A stretch of 64,000 bases of DNA from assembly GCA_021396245.1 (NCBI GenBank), contig WNYE01000127.1, positions 17,391-81,390 of the forward strand, in the 5' to 3' direction. This stretch comes from Sporothrix humicola (taxonomy: Eukaryota; Ascomycota; Sordariomycetes; Ophiostomatales; Ophiostomataceae). The position numbers were made by a program, and so were the translations under genes. The notes under the pieces are model-generated. The model saw only the letters and a program-made list of their open reading frames with translations. It was not told where the DNA came from and ran no database searches. Below, in pieces: positions 56,101-64,000 of this stretch. Each line of letters opens with the position of its first letter. Within the stretch, counting starts at the first letter, position 1.

Positions 56101-57575
56101 TAGCAGCACAGGCAGAGCGGCAGCGTCTCGAGGCGTCGGCGAGCAGCAAGCGGCCCGACAAGAACCGGTTCCTCAACGACGAAGAGGCCTCGGCCTACGT
56201 CGAGGAGCACCGCATGGAGGAGCTCAACCAGATCGACGAGGTGCGCAAGTCGATCCTGGAGCAGCGGTCGTCGCTGGGCCGCGTGCTCGAGGCGTCCAAT
56301 GAGGTGGACCGGTCGCTGGCATACCTGTCGTCGACGGCGACCAACTTTACGATGCGCTGGCAGCAGGGCTACTTTGTGGGCGGCGGCACGTTTGGTAACG
56401 TCTATGCCGCCATGAACCTGGACAATGGCCAGCTGATGGCCGTCAAGGAGATCCGGCTCCAAGACCCGAAGCTGATCCCGACGATTGCGACGCAGATCAA
56501 GGACGAGATGCGCGTTCTCGAGTCGCTCGACCACCCCAACGTCGTGTCGTACTACGGAATCGAGGTGCACCGCGACCGGGTGTACATTTTCATGGAGTTC
56601 TGTTCTGGCGGCTCGCTGGCGAGTCTGTTGGAGCACGGCCGCATCGAGGACGAGCAGGTCATCCAAGTGTATGCCCTGCAGCTGCTGGAGGGTCTCGCAT
56701 ATCTCCACGAAATCAAGATTGCTCACCGCGATATCAAGCCTGAGAGTAGGTCAACAACCCCAGCCCTAATAAATCCAACCCACATTACCATGATCAAGTC
56801 TATTTGCAATCCTGAATGTCCACCACTAACATCGCAAGACATCCTCCTCGACCACAACGGCATCATCAAGTATGTCGACTTCGGCGCCGCCAAGATGATT
56901 GCACGCCACGGCCGCACGATGAACAACCCCGACCCCAACAACCTCGGCAACCACAACAACGGCCCCACGAACCCGGCCACGGCCATGGCCATGGGCGCCA
57001 TGTCCAAGCCGGCCAACCGCTCGATGACGGGCACGCCGATGTACATGTCGCCCGAGGTCATCAAGGGCGAGACCCCGGACCACTTTGGCGCTATCGATGT
57101 CTGGTCGCTCGGGTGTGTGATCCTGGAGATGGCTACCGGCCGTCGTCCATGGGGCAACCTCGACAACGAATGGGCCATCATGTACAACATTGCGCAGGGC
57201 AACCCGCCGCAGCTGCCGACGACCGACCAGCTGAGCCCCGAGGGCATTGACTTTTTAAAGTGCTGCTTCCGCCGCGACTCGTCCAAGCGGTCGACGGCCA
57301 TTGAGCTGCTCCAGCACGAGTGGATCATGGGCATCCGCAACCGCGTCGTGGAGCCATCGACGCCGAGCGACATTAGCACGTCCGCCACGGGCACGACGAC
57401 AGCGACGACGGCCCTGTCAGTGTCCTCGCTGCCAACGCTCAACGGCGGCATCTCGGCCCAAGAGGCGGCCCTGACGGCAGCTGCGGCCACAGCGGCAGCA
57501 GCTACGGCGGCGGCAGAGGCCATGGTTGCGGGCGAAGCGGCACCTCCGACACCGCCGCCCTCGTCGGGGTGTTAA
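53172..57575 (+). CDS. ssk2: Ssk2/Ssk22-type MAP kinase kinase kinase of the HOG osmotic-stress pathway
   Basis: Predicted cytoplasmic Ser/Thr kinase of 1436 residues that phosphorylates the MAPKK Pbs2 (os-5), upstream of Hog1 (os-2), and is activated by the Ssk1 response regulator (family knowledge; the Neurospora orthologue is os-4). Exons: 53172-56745 and 56839-57575; the 93-nt intron has a GTAGGT donor and a CGCAAG acceptor. Splicing joins HRDIKPE to NILLD and restores the catalytic loop; unspliced, 31 residues would be inserted with no stop codon. An N-terminal Ser/Thr-rich region of about 230 residues precedes the long conserved regulatory region. The kinase domain (about 1065-1350) has the Gly-rich loop GGGTFGNVY (1070-1078), AVKEI with Lys near 1091, HRDIKPEN (1185-1192), DFGAAK near 1205 and TPMYMSPEVIKGE. 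The C-terminus is Ala/Thr-rich. A T-run of about 24 bases follows 135 nt after the stop. Confidence 0.95.
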   Translation: MPSEASPRVRFAYTDDERARPEKSKSYRQQQNSFATDSPLSADKSPLSSTTSPSSTTSFGAPSGMARSHRGSGPIGVTAGITSVMNSNSSNIATAVNNGNGTNGVTTDVYVSSPSSVGGAWPQRPAGPGRTLSNAYQPQRRPGAQSSFAGISASESRVPTAKPRQLTGGSTFRAQEREYVKRLREQDYASGYFDNMGTADGQHADSDSEGETPSSEGPFDDRYDQEAIMFYNYDDLHPTEEDIRDASNRERLEWHGMLEAVLTGDVVRQEKKRLIGAGEDQSGKTVQKGELWVGIRSKTCGRQISVQRRMIEESRSKVDRMIDDIINFRVEGVSEAGKTSTEQVADVLGKIEKAESLYPTRAAFLAAHKTAATTLYEDSCDTIVAWSNTTDTINRELAILRKWVGNDELDFTRSREKSPSGHGLSDDSSFLDRLLKEEGLRSLHEHYDEDGKSRRRSMLEGISETILKAKDTLTMRSAEFRTRHLPSHVEDLLTLISFPARLIEEIVKVRLAYAKRMKESAQQNVLMQDQMISQFQVLLNLAIKIKLEYVAISQPEPGWELPNWIDESFDQAILDALKYYFKMLNWKLSSNRNTFKEAELLFQEWEFANEIGSHLYHGDVEVAEQFSSLTFKALNRLSQTFDKELQRRPKETISDMSKRYKQVLDSVRVRQRMLQRFSRRLSDNYENACDFSIAMTEENMELFFDRLMDTGHFQVYTHSLEREGVILVASPSLVNRHDEIQSLMGRTSYEQVVEDPTDPYVLVIRPEGNPVWYGQRVALTVREEPLDLKTGHLRLIAGGSQGRLVLARKAFLENADVHLDLVVEQRSNLKKVNAKMTEIRRMAYKLSNTFMDSVEKIQRQTRGDNCQDLIQTCFVFATEFGQRSMLYMDSNRRQMHNIKLTKLALDWVNFICEDCVTSDRRTFRWAVLALEFAMGMTRGRHILGLTEGEYEQLRDRVSGCMSLLISHFDIMGARSSIAAQAERQRLEASASSKRPDKNRFLNDEEASAYVEEHRMEELNQIDEVRKSILEQRSSLGRVLEASNEVDRSLAYLSSTATNFTMRWQQGYFVGGGTFGNVYAAMNLDNGQLMAVKEIRLQDPKLIPTIATQIKDEMRVLESLDHPNVVSYYGIEVHRDRVYIFMEFCSGGSLASLLEHGRIEDEQVIQVYALQLLEGLAYLHEIKIAHRDIKPESRSTTPALINPTHITMIKSICNPECPPLTSQDILLDHNGIIKYVDFGAAKMIARHGRTMNNPDPNNLGNHNNGPTNPATAMAMGAMSKPANRSMTGTPMYMSPEVIKGETPDHFGAIDVWSLGCVILEMATGRRPWGNLDNEWAIMYNIAQGNPPQLPTTDQLSPEGIDFLKCCFRRDSSKRSTAIELLQHEWIMGIRNRVVEPSTPSDISTSATGTTTATTALSVSSLPTLNGGISAQEAALTAAAATAAAATAAAEAMVAGEAAPPTPPPSSGC

Positions 57576-60122
57576 TTTCTTGGCCTTTTTTGTGTGGATC
57601 ATCGTTTTGTTGAATACCATTCATGTCATACCAAACTCACCCACACACACGCCATGGCGAGTTTTCTGTATCTCATTGTCATATCCGTTGTTTTTTACCC
57701 ACCTCTTTGTTTTTTTTTTTTTTTTTTTTTTTTGCTTCTGTTTACGTCGTACCCCCTTTTTCATTATTATTCTCATTATTCTTGTTATTCTCATATCATA
57801 TCCCCCATATCCCATATGTAATGTCAGGATCTGTCCGTCAGGGGCGGAAGGAATGGTTTAGTGTTGTCTATTAGGCTGAGCAATGAAATGAAATTCACAT
57901 TGTTGAAATGCAATCTTTCCCTTGATGTGAAGAACTGATGCAAGTGTAATGTAGTATTGGTCATCTATTGTGTTCTGTTGTAACATCGTAATGTCGACAA
58001 ACCCGATCAGGATTGCCATCCATGCAAGATGCTATTTTCAGACCCGGGACAACACATATGATAGAAAGGATGGACAGCCGTCTAAGCGAGACGAACAAGA
58101 GAATATCAATACCCCGGCCCAAAGTTAAAGGTGTAGCTACGTAAAGACTGGCTTCGGCTGGCGACGGCCGTACATGCTATCGACGCCTCTTTTTGCCTCC
58201 AACTGACGATCTTCGGCTGGCTTCTCGGCTGGCTTTCTTCTCTCCCCCTAAATGATGTGCACGCGCGAGTGTAGCGGCACGGCACGAATTCAATAGTAAC
58301 GTTTACACTCGCGGATGGTGTGTTGTGCATTGGACCGGAGCTTGTGTGCGGATCATTGACAAAACACTGGACAAAAGAAAACACTGCACGGCAGCCACAA
58401 AAAAAAAGCCAGAACCCTAAAAGCCTAAAAGCCTAAAAGCCAGAAGCCCATGCCGGGGACGGCGACCTCGATAGCCTTGCGCCTCTTGCGTAGTGGTGCG
58501 ACCAGTTTTTCTGGTGTCCTGGAATCCATGGATGGGTGCCCGTTTCATGAGGGTGTGAAGAAAATCCAGATATTCAAATATTGTCCGTTGGGGAGGCCAA
58601 GAGGGTGTTCCCTGTCCCGAGGACTCGTCACCATCCTTTCTGGTCTCTGTCCTTGTTCTGATCATTGTGAGAATTGTTTATGGCGACCATCGCTCGATTG
58701 TTTCCTTTCTGAACGGATTGACGGTTGCACGCCACGGGCGTCCGGTCGCTCGGGTCTCGGGTATCCGAGAGCAGCCCTGCAGGTTCCGAGGATGTGCCTA
58801 GGAGAGGCAGTGAGTTTGTGAGCTTGCGAGCCTGTGGGAGCGTACCTACGTACAAACAGTTACACGATTCAGGGGCGGACGTCTGTGTTCAGGGGAGGGG
58901 AGTTTGCTATGGCACATAATTTTTAGAGGCCGCACCGCTGCAGTTGACATGGTCCAGCAGTCTAGCATCCAACACAGCCCACAGCAAGATCTCTGGCTAC
59001 ACAGGCTGTACACAGGCCGTCCTGGGGATATATTGTGATGGACATGCTGTTGTGGTACAGAACCTAAAATAAACCTCGTTTCTCTTTCTGTTTCTGTTGT
59101 TTATCCTCTTATCCCAGCTCATGACGTCGTTCGTCGTATATCGACCGACACAGCCCATAGTATCACAGACAAGCTCGTCGTACAAAGCCTACCCATGGCC
59201 AGGTCCGCCGTCTTCTTGCCAGGGGAGAACACCCAAAAGACAGTAGCACAAAATTGTAAAGATGGAGCTAGCCGTCTGTTCCTCCTCATCCTTCCCTTCT
59301 CTTTTCTGTCTCTCCCAGAAAACATGCCCCTGAACAGAAACCAAGACTAGACCCCGAGACAATGCAGTGTATTCCCCGAGCTGTTGATGCTATTGATCTC
59401 CCTGTGTGCTTTCTCGTGATATTTTAGATTCATTCAGTTCTGGTCCCCGAGACAGTTGGGGATTCCCAAAGATTTTAGATTCAGGTTCAGACTCGTCAGC
59501 TCTCTCCTGCCGTCTCCCGTTGCTCCGAGACTTGTTCTTGTGCCTGACCACAGGGTAACGGGAGATTATTCCCGTTTTGCCCTGGGGAGGAGGAAGTCAA
59601 GACGGCAAGGAGATGATGGACTCAAGAAGACGTACGAGCAGAAGAAACAAAGAGGGAGCAGGGAGGCAACGAGAGATATGCTTCATTTCCCACGGAAGCA
59701 TCCGCACATCCCTACGACGATGTTCGACATGAAGCCGTCTGGGGTCAAGCATCCAGAGTCACAAAATCCGAACGTCAACAGCTTGTACCTCGTATGTACT
59801 GTCCATGTCAACGTACGAGATGCATCCCTGGTCTCGGGGGTGATCATGTTAAAGAGTCAAGGAGGCATGTAGAGGACCAAACGATCATGAACAAGATGAA
59901 GCAGGAATATCTAGACACAAAGAAAGACACAAATAAAGAAGGAATCAAGACAGCGGCAGCCACCAGGGCGGGCGTCATGGCTGAAGATGGCGTGCAGACA
60001 AGGAAAACGGTGAGCATGGACCACGATGCAGGTATAGGACTCGGCGTTGATGCACACAATTTTTTGAAAACGGTGATGCATTATGGCAAGATGATTCGAA
60101 CAAAGGGCGTACCAAGGGACAT

Positions 60123-60144
60123 CCACGATGCTGTGGCATCGTGG
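60123..60144. repeat. perfect 9-bp inverted repeat (hairpin)
   Basis: CCACGATGC and its exact complement GCATCGTGG are separated by TGTG. Such a hairpin could form in RNA or single-stranded DNA. No tRNA or other RNA gene structure surrounds it. Confidence 0.7.
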
Positions 60145-60522
60145 CGTCAGCCATCGTCAGGAGCCAGGAACCAGGGGCATCGCATCTTCAAGGGCGTCCA
60201 GAGACATCTCCTTGACTGCAAGGCAGATGAAGGCAGGATCAGGGACGAGTGCTCGCACCATTTTGTGCCTGTCGTAGGGTCTGCTGGTCCCTTGAAATCT
60301 CGCCAGAAGGCCCCTTTGGCGATGTTGTTGCCGGTTTGGTCATTGTAAAACTTTTGAAAATCAATATACGCCGTCCTCTCTCTGCTTGCTTCTTTTTGCT
60401 TTTTGCTTTTTGCGTCGTCACCACTGTCTTTCCTTGCCCTTTTTTTCTCGTGGCAAGCCACACATCCAGACCCTCGGGGAGGAATGCCAACACTTGAGGG
60501 GGAAGAGGGGGATGAGAAAGGG

Positions 60523-60561
60523 TTCAAGACCCTGATTCAAGACCCTGATTCAAGACCTTGA
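60523..60561 (+). repeat. 13-bp tandem repeat
   Basis: Three adjacent copies of TTCAAGACCCTGA, the third with one change, in intergenic DNA. Confidence 0.85.
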
Positions 60562-62664
60562 ATTCAAAATTAAAGATGCCCTCCAGCACCACCCTTTCGT
60601 ACGGGTGCTTCGATTTTTGATTCCCTGCGGCCACCAAGCCAGACACTGGCTTACACGATGCCAGCCAGACAAGCCATTCCGCGTAGACGAGGCCCAGGGA
60701 CAAACATCGTGCGTTTGCAACTCCTTCTACTCAGTTTCACAACCTTCAAGCCAGTCTCACGAACAGCGTTCGCAGATGTCTCATGGGGACCACCCTCTCT
60801 CTCGGGACAGCCCTCCGTCTTAGAGTGGTCGCCGACGTGAGCTACGCGAGATGCAAGGCACGGTCGTTTTGTCGTTTTGTCGTTTTGTGGCGTGCAGTCT
60901 GTCGTTTGGGCGTATCTTACAAGAAAAGAGGTGTAAAAAGGCGTCAACATCGTCAGGGTCGCCAGGGTCGTCCATTCTCTGTCTTTTCTTCCTGACAATT
61001 CTCCCTCGTTCGTCTACTCGCGCCAGCATCTGTTCTTGATTCCGTTCCTGCACATGGCTTCAACTCTGAGCGAGATTGAGGCGCAAAGTTCGGCGTGCAG
61101 AATTACACAATGCAAGCCATGTCCGTCTTCCTTCCCTTGAAGGCGTTATTTTCCTGTCCCGTATGCTTATGCCGACCGTTTATGTTTTGTTCCTTTGCAT
61201 ACCCGTCTGCCTGCATGCTTGTCAACCACATCGCGAATTATTTCCTACACAGTACATCGCGACACAAAACAGCCTGCATACGCTTCTGTCTCCCGTGTTT
61301 ACTTTGCCGTTTGAGTCGTCCAGTCAAGCTCCAGCTACGCATACGACTACTCGTTAGAGCTGTCTCACATATTTTCTTACCCTGAGCCCTTGCGGGTGCT
61401 TCTTGTTGAGTCTCCCTTTTCTTTTCTTGTTCTTTTTCTTCCTTTCTCCACGTTCGCCCTTGCGGCATTTGATGTCTCCGAGCGATCAATGCAACGTTTT
61501 TTGGACAGGGAGCATTCCTGTCATTTTGCTGGACCTCTCGACAACGTGTCGTATGTAGAATAATGCCAGAAACACAGAAACAATACCAATGATAAGGAAA
61601 AGGAATTCTGGGGAAAGAATGGAAACAAGGGAGGCCTGTGTCTGTATCTGGAGAACCCCTCAGGAACCCAACAGAGAACCCAAAAGGGAACTGAAAGGAA
61701 AAGAGAACCGAGAGACATCAAAATCAATACGCCGTGACAAACTTTCTTCTTTTTCGTTCCTTTGGACTCAAAACGGTAATAGGGCAGAGACATTTTCGAA
61801 AAGAGGCGTTGTAGAATGTGTAGAATCGGGGAACCAACAGCATGGCAAACGACAGAAAAAGCAAATACAGACAAGGCGCAAAAGGGCGTAAAAGGCACGG
61901 GTCCAGACCCTTTGTATAAAACCACACAAAAACATCAAAAATCAATAGACTCGCGTTAAAGACATATCAGGAAACCAACAGACACCTACATATCCGACAT
62001 GCACACACACAATGTAGACACAAACAGGCACAAGCCACGACAATAACTCACACAGCATCACAAAATACCACCGAAACGGTGAAAAAGATGAACGAAAAAG
62101 CAAATACACCACAAACACTCACCGAAAGGGATGCATCGCCAGAATGAGGGTAAACAAGGGCAAATACGGGCGAATAAGGGCAATCGTATGTACACCTCAG
62201 CAACCGAATGGGAGAACGACGACACGTCTCGCCACATCCACGCTTCGCCATGTCTTGGCTCTCTCGTATACACGCGTTTTGCCGTATTGCGCATCACCAT
62301 CATCACGAACATCAAAGGAGTACAGCCGATGCGTGTCAAAGAGAGGCAAATTAGCAGAAGGAACAGAAGCAACAGAAGGAAGAAAGGCCGGCCATCTGTG
62401 CGGCGTCAAGCCACATACCTCGTATTTCGGGGGGAGCTTACGACGCACAAAACACCACAGCACGGGCCAAGACAACCACCGACGGACTCCCAGGCACCGA
62501 CATGCCGATGGATGCCGGTGTTACTTTACCTTCTTTGTCTTTTGTGATCCTTTCTTGACTATCTGTTTATCTACTTGCCCATAGCCGTCTGTTTTTCTTT
62601 GATGTTCTCGATAGTGGGTGTGAAGCAACCTGTTCCTGGAATAGCCCTCTACGGCCCAACATGT

Positions 62665-62731
62665 TCAACAGAAAGGTACAACAGAAAGTACAACAGAAAG
62701 GTACAACAAAAAGGTACAACAGAAAGGTGCA
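62665..62731 (+). repeat. 12-13-bp tandem repeat (GTACAACAGAAAG)
   Basis: About five slightly variable copies of an A-rich unit in intergenic DNA. Copy lengths of 12 and 13 argue against coding. Confidence 0.85.
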
Positions 62732-63689
62732 AACGGTCAAAAGATACAACGTTGACTTCGGGAAATGCCTTCTTCCCTATATCCCGTTGTTTACCCCTCT
62801 CGATAAACTATGCTGTTGGCATATAGCTCAACATAGCTTGCCAGCTCATGGAGGTCTGGACCTTTGATTTTTATGTTGGAGAGATAAACGAAGGAGGGCA
62901 TCCTTCCCAAGTTGTGATGCACACCCTCTTCTACAGAATGGCCATGACTGTGCAAGGGCACATATTTTTCTGTCAAGCCGAGATATCTTCACACCCTTTG
63001 TATTTCATGAGGGTTGCAGACCTTACCTTGACCTAACCGAAGCTGTTATGCTCCTTCTCCCTTTGATGATTCTATCCATCAATATTGTTCCTTTAAACGA
63101 AGACATCCAAGATACAATTTGAAGGGGCGGAAAGAGTCCGAGAAGGATAGAGAAGGCCCGGTTCCCGGGAGACATACACCCACATCCAATGCTACAAAAG
63201 ATCCAGTCCGATGGGACGACATGCCTCAGTAAGTCATCGGATCCGAATGTGTGTGCTTACAAAATTATGTAAAGGAACTAAGGCTAAGATCAAGCATCGT
63301 TAAGCATCATAAAAGTTCCGCGTTTAAAGATCTTAAAGGCCTTATTCTTTGAAATCTAAGTCCAAGAACGTCAACAGACCGTCGGAGTGTTCTCCGTATG
63401 TAAGGAGAGCGGAATCCTGCGCGGAAAGGAGAGGGCACAGAACAATACACGTATTTCTCATGAAGAGCAAAGTCAGACAAGACAGACAGCACAGGACAAC
63501 AAACACTGGGGAACATGTGGTTGTGTCTCAGAAAGTCAGAAAATGTGAGACTCTCAGGGTCTCGACGGTTATCCACGTTTCCTCCGAAAGAGTCTGGGAA
63601 GTGACAAAAATGGCAACAAGACAACGCGACAGCAAGACAGAATGAGTCTGGGGTTGTTGTTTGAGGCTGGCTGGACTGTGCTGGGCCTT

Positions 63690-63725
63690 GGGGCTGGACC
63701 TGGGGCTGGACCTGGGGCTGGACCT
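63690..63725 (+). repeat. 12-bp tandem repeat (GGGGCTGGACCT)
   Basis: Three perfect copies near the window end. A short open frame over it would read Gly-Ala-Gly-Pro repeats, but no gene is supported. Confidence 0.85.
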
Positions 63726-63928
63726 ACCCAAACAACAATGTCTTGGTGTCTCGAATGTAAGACGCGGAATCAATATTTGGGGACAGCAGAGACAAGTCAG
63801 AAAGACAGTTTACGGTGTCTATCTTTTCTTTTTCCTGCCTTCTCCTCTTGACAACAGAAGGGATGAGTCGTGGCGGCTGTTGGAGGCGCTTCGACTTCGG
63901 CAAGACATGGTGTGCGTGTCAAACCCGT

Positions 63929-64000
<72 letters not shown>
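63929..64000. other. terminal poly-G run, probable artefact
   Basis: Seventy-two consecutive G end the window. Runs like this are typical of no-signal cycles in two-colour sequencing or of a badly filled gap edge. They resemble the homopolymers around the gap near 29.5 kb. Confidence 0.85.

Larger units (their letters stand above)
57576..63928. other. 6.4-kb intergenic stretch, no gene recognised
   Basis: Begins with the Ssk2 3' flank, including a T-run of about 24 bases (57710-57733) and AT-rich microsatellite-like DNA. The rest holds short compositional frames on both strands (longest 184 codons, 59794-60348) with no domain, signal peptide or credible intron structure. Several short repeats and one hairpin are listed separately. 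Confidence 0.55.

Noticed and set aside
55554..56726. 390-codon open frame on minus strand
   Set aside because: Antisense shadow of the Ssk2 kinase region; the product is composition-driven with no recognisable family.
60090..60110. GATTCGAAC resembling a tRNA B box on the minus strand
   Set aside because: The flanks do not form acceptor or anticodon stems; the nearby hairpin is not in a tRNA arrangement.

Overview
The window looks like nuclear DNA of a filamentous ascomycete (Pezizomycotina, most likely Sordariomycetes). The evidence is short introns (54 to 94 nt, one of 238 nt) with GTAAGT-like donors and CTAAC-type branch points, GC-rich third codon positions, pyrimidine-rich leaders, and fungus-restricted families: a DUF3425-type bZIP, a UstYa/DUF3328 protein, a CDH-type cytochrome, an Ssk2/os-4 MAPKKK and Sld3. 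I do not assign a genus. Twelve protein genes are well supported and one small gene is tentative. They cover about a third of the sequence; most of the rest is long intergenic DNA in which I see no gene.

Left part (1-25 kb): an SDR oxidoreductase (3241-4290, minus) sits head-to-head with a DUF3425 bZIP regulator (4949-6193, plus). A strongly pyrimidine-rich stretch then leads into a 1331-residue, mostly disordered protein with a Cys-rich C-terminal module (11577-15810). Next come a secreted cytochrome-only CDH-like protein (19339-20093, minus) and an amino-acid permease (22386-23972, minus).

Middle part (25-41 kb): a Clg1/Mug80-like Pho85-type cyclin with polyQ tracts (25337-28411, minus) is followed by more than 10 kb without a recognisable gene. 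That stretch holds an assembly gap (10 N) bordered by long C, G and T homopolymers. A tentative small Ser-rich gene lies at 38859-39279.

Accessory-looking block (41-47.3 kb): four intronless genes for secretory-pathway proteins lie together: a UstYa-family membrane protein, a glutaminyl-cyclase-like M28 protein whose usual Glu-Glu metal/catalytic motif is replaced by glycines, a GT90/CAP10 glycosyltransferase ending 16 nt tail-to-tail with it, and a small secreted glycoprotein of unknown function. This is the most interesting neighbourhood, but no RiPP precursor is visible and a joint pathway is only a hypothesis.

Right part (48-58 kb): the replication-initiation factor Sld3 (48495-51969, minus) is divergent from the HOG-pathway MAPKKK Ssk2 (53172-57575, plus); both are core housekeeping genes. 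From 57.6 kb to the end there is repeat-speckled intergenic DNA, and the window ends in 72 consecutive G, probably a sequencing artefact.
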